A DNA stretch of 64,000 nucleotides from Allolobophora icterica (taxonomy: Eukaryota; Annelida; Clitellata; Crassiclitellata; Lumbricidae): positions 6,319,122-6,383,121 of the forward strand of contig OY744605.1 in assembly GCA_963556255.1 (NCBI GenBank). Reading direction: 5' to 3'. Under the pieces are notes generated by a model. It made no database searches and was not told the DNA's origin. It saw only the letters and a list, made by a program, of their open reading frames with translations. Shown piece after piece: positions 12,201-21,529 of this stretch. The translations under genes and the position numbers were made by a program. Numbering within the stretch: the stretch's first letter is position 1; each line of letters opens with the position of its first letter.

Positions 12201-15200
12201 GTATGACCGGGCTGATATCCCAGATTTCATACTGCTTATCATCCGTTAATTTCTGTCTTAAACTAGCTTAAACTGTCTTCTGGTTGTAAATTGTCTTCTG
12301 GTTGTAAACTGTGTTCTGGTTGTAAACTGTCTTCTGGTTGTGTACTGTCTCCTGGTTGTAAGCTGTGTTCTGGTTGTAAACTGTCTTCGAGTTCTAAGCT
12401 GTCTTCGGGTTGTAGGCTGTCTTCTGGCTGTAAGCTGTCTTCGGGTTGTAAGAGCTCTGTCTTCTGGTTGTAAGCTGTCTTCTGGCAGTAAACTGTCTCC
12501 TGGTTGTAAGCTGTCTTCGGGTTGTAAGAGCTCTGTCTTCTGGTTGTAAGCTGTCTTTGGGTTGTAAGAGCTCTGTCTTCTGGTTGTAAGCTGTCTTCGG
12601 GTTGTAAGAGCTCTGTCTTCTGGTTGTAAGCTGTCTTCGGGTTGTAAGAGCTCTGTCTTCTGGTTGTAAGCTGTCTTCTGGCAGTAAACTGTCTCCTGGT
12701 TGTAAGCTGTCTTCGGGTTGTAAGCTATCTTCAGGTTATAAACTGTCTTCTGGTTGTAAACTGGTGGATTATACAAAACACCTGGACTATACTCGCACAT
12801 ATGCATACATGCATGCATACATGCTTACATGTATGTACACAAATACAGGAGGATTTTATTTACTTTTAGTGAATCAAATGTGGACCAGTCTGGCCCTTCC
12901 AATGTGCCATGTCCTGGTGGAGCTACTGGCGCGCTGCCACCGTTGATGGCGCTGACTCCGGCACTCGCCAAGTACATGGACAATCAGCTGATACAACACG
13001 TGAGGGAGTGGCCAACAGAGGTCATCGAGAGACAGGTTGAGATGGTCTTCTTACATCTAACAGATCTGCTTAGGGGCCATCCACATATTACGTACACACT
13101 TAGGGGGGGGGAGGGGGGTCGGATTTTGGCGATTTTGCGTACGGGTGCGAACGGGGGGGGAGGGGGGTAACAAAATGTGTACGTACCCAAAATAAATTTC
13201 TAATTATGACATCCACATTAGCCTATTTATAACTCTGTATTATCCCATAGTCGTCCCATGGCATTTTATTACATTATATAAAAGCCATGTGCAGTTATTC
13301 TGTGCTGTGAACGACACCTATAATTTGTCTATATTGGCCCTTCAATAATCTGGCCTAAAGTGCAGACAGGCTGCCTGGAGACACTTTCTGCAGCTGGTCA
13401 TCGGGGGGGGGGGGGGTGCGTCAAACGTACGTACTCAGGGGGGGGTTGGTGGAAGAAAGTACGCTTGCGAACAGGGGGGTCCAATTTTCCCGGATTTTTG
13501 TGTACGTAATATATGGATGGCCCCTTAATTTGCGTGACCAATGTTTGGCGATTAAGAAGAATTACTCACTTACGTACTCACAATGATACACTTGCATAAG
13601 TGTATGTATGCACATACATATTTTATGTATGTGTGTGCGATGTACATATTTATGATGTACATATGTGTGCATGCAGGTATTCATGTATAATGTGTGTCTA
13701 TGTATGTATATGTGTGTATGTATTTATGTATATATGTGTGTATGTATTTATGTATGTATGTATGTATGTATGTATGTATGTCTGCAAGTATTGAGACATG
13801 TAGAATTGATGTTTTTAAGTCTCAGAAAAGCTGTTTGGAGAAATGTTGTCGAAGTTCATTAAGAATAGAAAATTCGTCTATAATCAAATTCTGATCATCA
13901 GATAGCAGAAAAATTTACGTACATGTTTCCACACACACACATCACACATATGCAGACATACTGGTGCATGCAGACATAGCGATACATACGTACATACATT
14001 CATACATACCTACATACATACATGTGCACAGAGGACCTATTGCATACAGACATACCAATGCATAAAGAAACAGCTGGGCTTTTGGTTTGTACAGGTGAAG
14101 AGTGCGGCTGCTGAGACCCACTTGATGTGTAATCTGCATTGGACGCGACTTTCAGTCGAACTTAAGAACTTACGAAGTCTCATTCGCACAAACGAAATAC
14201 TCACGACTCTGTCTGAACAAAGGTACTGACAACAACAGTAATTATTAGTGGTATCTGTCTTGTTATTATTAGTATTATTAGTACTGGTATTATTAGTATT
14301 GTTCGACCTGACTAGGGCCTCGCTTGTCCCACAAAGTGGTGGTGGTCAAGCTCCTTATTTCCTGCCCCTTCCTGTCTATTGTGTCGTTGCTGGAACTTGC
14401 TTCAAAGGAAAATAACGTTGTCGTATATGGAAAAAGTACTCCACCATAGGGCCAAAATGTGGTGTGACTTCAATGCCTATGCAACCAAGATATAAGAAAG
14501 TGTCCGAAATAGTATACATTATCACCTGGAAAATAAGTAAATATGAAGCATGTGGGGCGTGGTGGCTCAGTGGGAAGTTCGGCGCCTTGTGACCGGAGGG
14601 TTGCAGGTTCGAATCCCACTCTAGCCGCTGCGTACGGACCTTGGGCAAGTCCTTCACTCACAATTGCTCGTGGCGCTTCGGCGGGAAAATTCCGGCACAG
14701 TATACCAATGGTGTAGTCGGGAGCGCCTCTGAGTAGTAGTTGACTTCGAGAGGCGCTATAGAAATATCCGGAATAAATAAATAAATAAAAAATTATTATA
14801 TATATAAATATTTATGCTGTTGAACTTTTTAATGCATTTTGATTTAATTCTGTGCGGTAGGGGTTGCTCGATAGTGTAGTGGTTACCGTGTTGGACTGTC
14901 AACCGAGAGGTCTGGGGTTCAAATCCCCGCCAGGGCAGAAATTTGGTTCGAGAGTTCTGCTCTGCATGTGTCCCCTGGCAGACTCAGCTATAATGAGTAC
15001 ATTGACCATACACTGTCGGTGGGAAGATGAGACGTCGAGGGAGAGGACTGGTCACCCGCACTTATATGCCAAGGCTACGAAAATGAAGTTGCTAACACTT
15101 CGTACCCATGGCTTCCTCAGGGCTAGCTTAAGGGGCTGCTCTTGTTCTTCCTCTTCCTCTGTGGTTCTAACTTTGGGGGTGGTCCATAGAGTAGTGGTAA

Positions 15201-15585
15201 CATCACTGGCATGAAGATTAAGAGGTAGCGGGATCGCTTCCCGCAACCCTCCCAAATTTAGGTCCACTCAGCCTTTCATTCGCGAGATGGCGCGTTGTTA
15301 AAATGAGATGTAGGACGTGATGGGCGCCTTGCAAGGCTGCCGTGTACAGTTAAATTCGACTCATGTAATAACTTGTGATCATCCGTTCATACTGATTTGT
15401 AATCATACTGTGTTATTGTCAGTTTGAAGATATTAAACGAAGATTATTATTATTATTATTTATAAATTGAGAAGTTAAATGCCATTAATTTAGAATGCTT
15501 TCGTTTTAGGGTGCTGTTTGTCACTCAGCAGATCCAGGATCTGGAGAAAGGTCACGCACAATGTGTGTCGAGTTACGATATCTAA
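3243..15585 (+). CDS. WAC: WAC orthologue: WW domain-containing adaptor with coiled coil
   Basis: Eleven exons join in one frame: 3243-3372, 3728-3807, 4558-4685, 5301-5356, 8529-8927, 9767-10144, 11312-11485, 12068-12200, 12870-13035, 14095-14222 and 15510-15585 (1848 nt, 615 codons plus stop; human WAC is 647 aa). Every intron is GT-AG and the phases agree. A WW domain lies at about residues 80-108 (W82, W104, P107). A low-complexity Ser/Pro-rich middle follows. The C-terminal block has [32 protein letters not shown] and [12 protein letters not shown], matching the vertebrate end. In other animals WAC is nuclear: the WW domain binds RNA polymerase II, and the coiled coil recruits the RNF20/40 ligase for H2B ubiquitination. 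The ATG at 3243 directly follows an acceptor, so this may be an internal exon with further 5' coding sequence missing. The homology is certain; the 5' end is not. Confidence 0.93.
3946..4298. mobile_element. Non-autonomous hAT-like element in WAC intron 2
   Basis: Ends are CAGTACTTCTCAAACTTT on the left and, in reverse complement, CAGTGCTACTCAAACTGT on the right. Flanking 8-mers are ttctaaag (3938-3945) and ctctaaag (4299-4306), a 7/8 target-site duplication. The ends resemble Charlie-type hAT termini. No transposase frame is present, so this is a 353 bp deletion derivative or MITE. Confidence 0.85.
4318..4450. repeat. Minisatellite, 21 bp unit, abutting a hAT-like element
   Basis: About six imperfect copies of TACTTGTACTTGAGACCAAAG in WAC intron 2, starting about 20 bp after the hAT-like element ends. 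Confidence 0.85.
4558..4685 (+). CDS. WAC: WAC exon 3, the WW-domain exon
   Basis: Begins after TTTTCCAAG and ends before GTAAGG. It encodes [20 protein letters not shown] followed by [10 protein letters not shown]. The two tryptophans are 22 residues apart, followed by the conserved WW proline. Human WAC has [20 protein letters not shown] at this place. The YYY core and NCRTEVS are unchanged; the usual Q before the second Trp is R here. Confidence 0.97.
4745..4935. repeat. (TTGA)n microsatellite
   Basis: Imperfect tetranucleotide array (GATTGATT, GACTGACT) in WAC intron 3. Confidence 0.9.
5100..5190. repeat. GGTGGTCATGG-type short tandem repeat
   Basis: Purine-rich imperfect repeat of GTGGTGG and GTCATGGC motifs in WAC intron 3, 110 bp before exon 4. 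No coding signal. Confidence 0.7.
5423..5845 (+). repeat. Unclassified interspersed element starting CTAGCTGGTTTACCCGGC
   Basis: Starts CTAGCTGGTTTACCCGGCG and ends near CTATTTATATAGATATAA. Elements with the phrase 'acccggcgttgccc' are widespread in animal genomes, but I cannot assign a class from sequence alone. It carries no open frame of note and lies in WAC intron 4. Confidence 0.5.
6003..8090 (-). mobile_element. 5'-truncated RTE-type LINE with an open reverse transcriptase
   Basis: An open frame of 681 codons (8048 to 6003) remains open upstream to about 8090. It includes the linker before RT ([19 protein letters not shown]), RT motifs [33 protein letters not shown] and YADDTTLMA (near 6759-6790), and the C-terminal LRFFGHVMR and [16 protein letters not shown]. 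Non-LTR elements of this type encode an apurinic endonuclease before RT. That part is absent, so the copy is truncated at its 5' end by target-primed reverse transcription. The absence of stops suggests a recent insertion. It lies antisense in WAC intron 4. A long open frame on the opposite strand is only a shadow. Confidence 0.92.
9080..9240 (+). repeat. Interspersed repeat family D
   Basis: Begins 'AATTGTAATTAGTAACTTCG', then CACCGGTGTC, CATCGACTGATGGCACACC and AAACCAAGCCGTAATCAG. The same blocks occur at 39385-39510, with reverse pieces at about 17815-17880 and 37860-37910. It is probably a LINE or SINE 3' end. It lies in WAC intron 5. Confidence 0.7.
9365..9640 (+). mobile_element. tRNA-derived SINE, family S1
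   Basis: The tRNA-like head has an A-box-like GTCAAGTGGTTAGCATGCTG and a B-box-like GGGGTTCAAAATCC. The body follows with GAGATTTCAGCTCCACCTGTG, AAGATGAGACAGCAAGGGAA and GAAGTCGCTAACACTACC. Other copies lie at 14861, 37185 and 48945 on +, and in reverse at 10595, 26375, 34970 and 54483. It lies in WAC intron 5. Confidence 0.85.
10165..10465. repeat. (TATG)n microsatellite
   Basis: Long imperfect TATG/TGTG array starting about 20 bp after the WAC exon 6 donor. Spurious open frames of Tyr, Val, Cys and Met run through it. Confidence 0.95.
10595..10700 (-). mobile_element. Partial SINE S1, reverse orientation
   Basis: Reverse complement of the tRNA-like head and start of the body: GATTTGAACCCCCGACCTCT, CACTAACCACTACATTATCG. 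Confidence 0.8.
10855..11300. repeat. Minisatellite, 21 bp unit, next to a WAC splice acceptor
   Basis: About 20 copies of CTCATACAACCAGTTAATGC plus one base. Units in the centre (about 11090-11200) are almost identical and those at the edges are diverged. The array stops about 12 bp before the acceptor of WAC exon 7 (11312). The period of seven codons keeps both strands open; these frames are not coding. Confidence 0.95.
11694..12025. repeat. Minisatellite, about 14 bp unit
   Basis: Repeats of GTAAAATGACTTCT with variants, interrupted at about 11850-11950. Fills most of WAC intron 7. Confidence 0.85.
12262..12765. repeat. Minisatellite, 18 bp unit with a 40 bp higher-order unit
   Basis: The basic unit is CTGTCTTCTGGTTGTAAG. 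Between about 12430 and 12680 a higher-order unit forms from one CTGTCTTCGGGTTGTAAG, an AGCT spacer and one CTGTCTTCTGGTTGTAAG. It occupies WAC intron 8. Confidence 0.9.
13073..13524. mobile_element. PIF/Harbinger-like MITE, copy 1, in WAC intron 9
   Basis: Termini are GGGGCCATCCACATATTACG on the left and its near-perfect inverse ending GGATGGCCCC on the right, flanked by TTA on both sides (13070-13072, 13525-13527). The interior carries four tracts of eight or more G. There is no transposase. A 3 bp TTA duplication with GGG-start termini is typical of PIF/Harbinger. It begins 37 bp after the exon 9 donor. Confidence 0.8.
13590..13790. repeat. (TATG)n microsatellite
   Basis: Imperfect tetranucleotide array in WAC intron 9. 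A reverse-complement CATA/TACA array follows at 13925-14030, so the two could pair. Confidence 0.9.
14095..14222 (+). CDS. WAC: WAC exon 10, coiled-coil exon
   Basis: Lies between TTTGTACAG and GTACTG. It encodes [20 protein letters not shown], against [20 protein letters not shown] in human WAC. It joins in phase to exon 11 (15510-15585), which supplies the last heptads and the stop. This is the part of WAC that binds RNF20/RNF40 in vertebrates. Confidence 0.96.
14550..14800 (+). mobile_element. tRNA-derived SINE, family S2
   Basis: The tRNA-like head has an A box GTGGCTCAGTGGG and a B box GGTTCGAATCC, followed by CCTTGGGCAAGTCCTTCACT and ending GGCGCTATAGAAAT, then an (AATA)n tail. Reverse copies with the same order lie at 24990-25135, 26795-26975 and 49365-49530. 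Confidence 0.85.
14861..15160 (+). mobile_element. SINE S1, nearly full length
   Basis: Head GCTCGATAGTGTAGTGGTTA and GGGGTTCAAATCC, body as for the copy at 9365, and 3' end GGGCTAGCTTAAGGG. It lies in WAC intron 10. Confidence 0.9.
15170..15285 (+). mobile_element. Third tRNA-like SINE head
   Basis: GGTCCATAGAGTAGTGGTAA followed by GGGATCGCTTCCCGCAACCC has the spacing of tRNA A and B boxes but differs from S1 and S2. It begins right after the S1 copy. No other copy was recognised in the window. Confidence 0.5.
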
Positions 15586-15684
15586 ACTAGGTTATACTAG
15601 GGCACAGCTCCTGAGGTCGCGTCAAGGTCATGACCTGGTTTACGATCTTTGAAGCTCCTAAATGAGGTCATATAACCTAGTTTA
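15583..15684. repeat. Inverted repeat starting at the WAC stop codon
   Basis: The left arm TAAACTAGGTTATA (15583-15596) includes the TAA stop. The right arm TATAACCTAGTTTA (15671-15684) is its perfect inverse. A 12 bp palindrome AGGTCATGACCT sits near the centre (15625-15636). Confidence 0.75.
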
Positions 15685-15879
15685 TGACCCGTCAAATCGG
15701 ATTTTCTTCAGAGTCGACTGAGGACTGCAGCTGCTGTGCACATGGTAAATGGCTGTGTGTTATGGTAGAACTGTCTGGTAATACCACCATGTCATAGGTA
15801 CACCAGAACCTCTTTACATAGATGCCTTTGGATGCCATATCGAGAGCAATGTCTTTAAGGCTGTATGTATGTATGTATG

Positions 15880-16146
15880 CAGTGCTTTTTTTATAGAAAA
15901 AAAGGTTCCGGAACGGAACAATAGGTGCCGGAACGCAACAATTATGGGCGGGCTAAAATCACAAGAAAAACCGGATTGGGGTTGGGAGGGGTCTCAATAA
16001 ACACTGAAAACAGTTCAAAAACACTTAAATTAAATTAAAATAACTAAATTATTGTTTTAATTATTAAAATAAATAAATTATTTTTTAGGAGCTGAAAAAG
16101 GTGCCGGAACGCCGTACCGGCGCGTTCCGGCTGAAAAAAAGCCCTG
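15880..16146. mobile_element. hAT-like MITE inside a TATG array
   Basis: The left end CAGTGCTTTTTTTATAG and the right end, inverted as CAGGGCTTTTTTTCAGCCGG, flank GTTCCGGAACG-rich subterminal blocks. The 8-mers on both sides are tatgtatg (15872-15879, 16147-16154). The flank is itself a TATG repeat, so the duplication is less informative here. It shares CCGGAACG blocks with the element at 59897. Confidence 0.75.
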
Positions 16147-16525
16147 TATGTATGTATGTATGTATGTGTATGTATGTATGCATGTGTCTGTATGTGTGTA
16201 TATAGCTGCGTATGTGTGTGTGTATATATATATATATGTGTGTGTATGTTTGTATGTATATGTGTGCATATGTGTATGTATGTATGTAGATGTATGGGTG
16301 CATGTGTATGTATGTATATGTATGGGTGCATATGCCTGTATGTATGTTTATATGTGCATATGTATCTATGTATGTATATTTATATGCATGCATGTATGTG
16401 AGTAGATATACATGTATGCTTGAATTTTTTTTATATATGTGTCATTGTGTCTATGTATGCATGCATGCATGCATTTGTGTATGTACATACGTATGTATGC
16501 GCGTATGTTTGTATGTATGTATTTA
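16147..16525. repeat. (TATG)n microsatellite
   Basis: Long imperfect array continuing from the flank of the hAT-like element. Spurious frames on both strands. Confidence 0.95.
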
Positions 16526-17434
16526 TTTTGGGTATCAATACACTCTTAGTGTAGCACGTTTTGAGTAGTTTTCAAAAGGTTGTATTGTATCTGTGTTGTA
16601 TATGTATGTAAGTATCAATACACTTCCTATATTGTTTATTAAGTTCCTGTCATAGTTGTTGCAATATTATGATGGCTGTTCTCCTCAGTTACTTTACCTG
16701 ACCTTGTTCTTAGGAGGTTCTGGTGCATGTCTGGCTGTAGGCCACAGTGACTGCACTTTCTGGCTGAACCAGCAGCATGTTGTATTGGCAGACATAGGTG
16801 TTGAAAATGTGCGAAATTGATTGGAACAATCAGAATTTGGATTGTAAGGAGCTTTGTTTTATCTGAATTTGCATTGTTGGGTGTCTTTGGTGTAGAAGAA
16901 TTTGTATACAATTGAGTCCGTTGAACATTAATGTTTCTTTGTTGGCTGTTAACTTTGTATCCTAATGGATTAACTTAGGTTAAATTTCCTTGTGGCATTA
17001 GCATGGGTTAACCGTTTAGGAAGTGTTTAAACCAAGTGCCGTTGTTGTGTTACAATACAGAGGCACGGTGTAAATGATCCGTTACTCTACATGTCCAAAT
17101 GTGACGTAAATTTTGTAGTAATTCAGTGATGTGTTGAATGTCTTGTGCTAAATGGTACTAATGTGGCTCCAACACACTTGGATATTACAGGCAGCAGTTG
17201 AACATAGTTACTAATGTGGCCTGTGTCCAGACACTGTGGTTTTCTGTTTTGCTCGATTTTGAAGCATCTTTGTATGTGTGTATATGTAACCGGACACTTG
17301 CTGTTGAGCTGAAGTACCTCACAAAAGTGCTGGCTGCACTATTCGATATGATGTTAAATGTCATTAAGAATCTTTCAATAGACATCTTGGAACGGTTTCA
17401 TGTAAATTATAAAGATTGTTACAGTGGCAACTCT

Positions 17435-17500
17435 TGTATGTATGTATGTGTGTATGTATGTGTGTTTGTACGTATGTGTGTATGTATGTATGTGTGGTTG
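17435..17500. repeat. (TATG)n microsatellite
   Basis: Short TATG/TGTG array. Confidence 0.85.
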
Positions 17501-17654
17501 TATGGGGTAGCGATATCTCTCTGGTCACATAGAACTAGAACCATTCTTGTAGCAAGGGCTTTTGCGGTTGCTCGACCTAAGTTTTGAAACTCCCAACATC
17601 TGTTAGTTCTGCTTACTCGCATCATTTCGGTCGCATTTTGAGACTTGCTTCTTT

Positions 17655-17765
17655 CAGCTGGCTTATGTTTCAGCTGGCTTATATTTCAGCTGGCTTATCT
17701 TACAGTTGGCTTATTTTTTTAGCCAGCTTATTGTGTAGCTGGCTTATCTTTCAACTGGCTTATCA
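17655..17765. repeat. Minisatellite, 15 bp unit
   Basis: About seven imperfect copies of CAGCTGGCTTATCTT. Confidence 0.85.
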
Positions 17766-18394
17766 CTGACTTTCACAGTGGACTGACTGGGTATTGACTT
17801 AATTACGTTTGGTTTTGGTTGATGCCTTGTGCATTAGACACCGATGCTGTTGAAGTTTCTAATTTATAATTATCAACTTACAGATGAATTTATTGTTTTT
17901 AATTAACTTTAACTTTTACAGTGGATTCCGTTGAACATTTATGTTTCTTTATTGGCTGATATCCTTGTATCCAAATGGATGTAACTTGGGTAAAAATTTC
18001 CTTGAGGTGAGTGTAGGCAGTGCTCTTAGAGGTACTCAACCGGCACTGTGTGTATGTATTTATGAAGGTATGTGTGAATGTATCTAAGTGTCTGTGTATG
18101 TATGCATATATCGGTATAGTTTTAACTTCTAAAAAGTTGCATGTGCTCTGTACTGTGTGTGTTTTATGTGTGTGTGAGTGTATGTATGTATCTATGTATG
18201 TATATTCACATACGTACTATTGCATGTGTCTGGCTGTGGGCTCTAGTAATTGTGTCTCATTACTAGACAAATTCCCTCCATGTGTGTTGCTGCCACATTA
18301 ATGTCTGCAAGTGAGAGATATTCAGATGTTGCTGTATAGGGTGGGTCTCATTCCAGGGTTTGAGTGCATATTTGGTGATTGTTTTCAGTGACGG

Positions 18395-18720
18395 GAAAAT
18401 ACTTTTGAGAGTATTTTTAATGATTTTTAAATACTTCTAAATTGAAAAGTATTTAAATATGTTTTCAAATACTTCTGGATTGAAGAGTATTTTAAATGCT
18501 TCTGGTTTGAAAAGTATTTTAAATGTGTTTTCAAATACTTCTGGTTTGAAAAGTATCTTAAATAATTTTTTAAATACTTCTGAATAGAAAAGTATGTCAA
18601 ATACTTCTGGTTTGAAAAGTATTTTAAAAGATTTCTTAAGTACTTCTAAATTGAAAGGTATTTAAATTGATGTTTCAAATACTGTTGAATTATTTAAAAT
18701 AACTTTTAAAATACTTTCAC
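18395..18720. repeat. Tandem array of self-complementary units
   Basis: About ten imperfect units with AAATACTTCTGG followed by TTTGAAAAGTATTT. AATACTT and AAGTATT are inverse, so each unit can fold on itself. Confidence 0.8.
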
Positions 18721-18809
18721 TACTTTCTGATAGGATTTTACCCAGCAATGCTGTTTTAAAATTCTTACCAGAGTGACATTTTGCTGTTAAAGATGAGAAA
18801 GGCTGTTTC

Positions 18810-20020
18810 TTGGACAGCTATTAGAGGTATGTTGTCAGAGTGGTGACAATTCAGCACTGGGAAAGTTTAGAATAGGTTGTTTTGGGCATTTGTTTTATGT
18901 TGTTCTGTTAAGAAAAAGAAAAGGAGAAGAAAAGGCTGTTCCCTAGGCAGCCTCAAACTGAGGCATGTCATTGGATTGGTGAAATCCCAGTAGGTAAATC
19001 TTGAGCAAACAAATCAGAGGCGCTTTCTGTGCTAGCCTGTATGATGTGAAATGTCAGTAAGAACTAGACTATTACATCGGTTAGCAAAACAACGAACAGT
19101 AAGCTGGAAGAGTCGCAAGTGGTCGGCCCATGTGCACACATGGAACCAACCAGTGCATTCCTATCGACAGATGGCGTGGATGTTCAGAGTATGTGGACCC
19201 AGTTGTGTCGACGGGGTGGAGAGCTGACAGATGACAGTGCTCTTCTTATCTGTTTTTGATCGGTTGAGAAGAAGTAAAGAAGAGGCATGTCACCGGAATG
19301 GTGAAAGCTTAGAATGGGAGCAATTTCCAGAATTTTATTGTTTGTTTTACGTTAATCTGTTGTTAAAAAGAAGAGCCTGTTTCCTTGGTGGCCTTTTCCA
19401 GCGTGTCGCTGGAATGGTTAAAGTTTAGAATGGGAACAGTTTCCATAATTTTATTTCTTGTTTCACGTTGATCTGTTGAGACGAAAGGCAGCAGCTTCGT
19501 TGACTTTGTTTTCTAATCATTTTTTACTAAATATTAGACGTGTTTTTTGTAAGCTGTTTTGTTACACTGTTTTGTGTTGTTGAACTTTTTCGGTGTTAAA
19601 AACTTGTCTGAGGTTTCGAAGAAACTATTTTATGGATTGGTGGTGATAGTAATGGCGGTGTTTGTATGATATTATAAGGCTTTGTTTTTTAAACCCAGTG
19701 TGTTGTGCAGAATTGACTGTGTACTTTAGATATGTTGAGGGAAAGTTATCCCTTATTGCAAACGAATCTGTAGTCTCGATTTCTGTTGTCTGTGGCTATT
19801 CGTGGCATGTCATCAGAGCAGTGACAGTTGAGAATTGGGACAGTTGAGAATTGGTACAGTTGAGAATTGGGACAGTTCAGAATTGGGGCAGTTTATAGTT
19901 GGATGTGCCAGGCATTTTGTTTTCTGTTGATCTGTTGAGAAAAAGAAAAAGAGGAGAAAAGACATCCCTGCCTTGGCAGGCAGCCTTTTGAGGCACGTCA
20001 TCTAATTGATGAAATTCCGG
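18810..20020. repeat. Degenerate long-unit tandem repeat
   Basis: Recurrent order of blocks: GCATGTCA, GGAATGGTGAA, TTTAGAATGGGA, TTGTTTTACGTTGATCTGTTG and an AGAAAAAGAAA tract. The clearest copies start near 18815, 19285, 19400 and 19800. The class is unknown and there is no long open frame. Confidence 0.6.
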
Positions 20021-20021
20021 C

Positions 20022-20225
20022 CATTGAAGGTTAGCTTGCCATCTTTGAAGGTTAAACTGGCCATCTTTGAAGGTTAAGCTTGCCATCTTTGAAGGTTAAA
20101 CTGGCCATCTTTGAAGGTTAAACTGGCCATCTTTGAAGGTTAAGCTTGCCATCTATGAAGGTTAAACTGGCCATTTTAGAAGGTTAAACTGGCCATCTTG
20201 GAAGGTTAAACTGGCCATCTTTGAA
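20022..20225. repeat. Minisatellite, 21-22 bp unit
   Basis: About nine copies of GGCCATCTTTGAAGGTTAAA with minor variants. Confidence 0.95.
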
Positions 20226-21194
20226 CTAGTAAAACCTCCCGGGTAAAGATTTTTATGTTCTAGATGGCTCTTGTATTTATGTTTTGGACAAGACTTCCTT
20301 AAATCGACCCAGTGCCGGCCTTAGGGGCGTACTTTGGTAATCTGTAACATTTTCGATCCCCAGCTCTTTTTCGACAACTAACACTGTGGACACGAATGAC
20401 TTTTTGGGAAATCGATACTTCTCATAGAAACCTGTATGCCAATGCTAGACAATCTGTTGGCGAGGATTGCTTTTGGGAAATCCAGACTGCTTGCAGACAT
20501 TTTTTGTCGACTGCTTAAACAATTTGCTGTACATTCGACTAAACTTCATTGTCGGTGTTGTGTAATTTATGAATTTTTATTTCTTTAGGAATTGAAAAAA
20601 GTCTTGTGCTTGGTTTTATAATGAACTGTGTAAAATAAGGACGGCAATAATGGAGTTTGAGCACAGTCAAAACGGCAGTCCTGCCGTCATTTATTCTGTG
20701 TAATAAAGTCAACTATAATTGTTAATAATTAATTATGGCCAGGAGTTTTTGCCTAGGCATTTAAGTAAGGCCATGAAATGGATTTGTTTTGTTTTCCGGA
20801 GGTTCCTGGAACAGCTGACATTTAAAAAAATACATAATGCAACTATTAATCTTGTTTATAAACTTCATACCGTTTTTTTTCAATAACTGTCTTGAGATAA
20901 CAGTTGACAGATTTGATCCTGCTGTATGTGACCTGACATTTGTTCGAGTGTCGGCTTATCTCAAGACACGTTTTAGCGATAAGAGGGATTAGTTTTCCAT
21001 GCATTTTAGTCAGTGTGGGAATTCTAGAAAAAGACTGGGGGTTGAACATTTTATCCACATTTTGCAAACTGATTTCAACTCTTAATTGTCCATAAATGAG
21101 CAAAGAATTTTCATTGAGGTCACCTATCCCGGCTTTAATCGCCTGCATAAATCATCCGTGTTATAAATGTTCTGCGAGCTAGACTGTCGACAGA

Positions 21195-21475
21195 GGACAT
21201 ATCACTCATTTCGCCAAGGAACTTTCTCTAATTGCTAACATCAATGTTAGTGTCATGCGGGGGTCAGCGCTTGGTACTGTCTTGTACTCAGTAGGAGCGT
21301 CCGATCTGCACCCCATCTATACCTTTAACATTCTGTTCAATATGCTGACGATTCCTACTTACTGATTGGATCTTCGCACCTGAGCAGTGCCACAGAAGAG
21401 TTAGGTGGATGACGCGGCTGCAGCTTCCATTATGAAGTGGATTGGCCCCATTCCTGAGCCTTGGACTATATTGGT
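21195..21475 (+). mobile_element. Decayed LINE reverse transcriptase fragment
   Basis: Broken translation gives RGSALGTVLYSVGASDLHPI, then N-x-F-N, a damaged ADD box (GCTGACGATTCC near 21345) and LIGSSHLSSATEELG. This is the RT core of a non-LTR retrotransposon different from the RTE element at 6 kb. Frameshifts and stops mark it as dead. A (TTA)n tract follows at 21479-21527. Confidence 0.7.
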
Positions 21476-21478
21476 TAA

Positions 21479-21479
21479 C

Positions 21480-21527
<48 letters not shown>
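21479..21527. repeat. (TTA)n microsatellite
   Basis: Uninterrupted ATT/TTA array after the LINE fragment. Confidence 0.95.
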
Positions 21528-21528
<1 letters not shown>

Positions 21529-21529
21529 G

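Larger units (their letters stand above)
15586..18390. other. WAC 3' flank, probable 3' UTR, mostly repeats
   Basis: Contains the inverted repeat, a hAT-like element, TATG arrays and low-complexity AT-rich sequence. Between 16550 and 17430 no repeat or gene is recognised. AATAAA-like hexamers exist but none is clearly the polyadenylation signal. Open frames around 17200-17590 have no exon features. Confidence 0.4.

Noticed and set aside
14550..14650. A tRNA gene
   Set aside because: A and B boxes are present, but the acceptor and anticodon stems do not pair well and the sequence continues into a SINE body found elsewhere.
20310..20335. A complete hAT-like element starting CAGTGCCGGCC
   Set aside because: No matching right end or target duplication found nearby; treated as a lone end.
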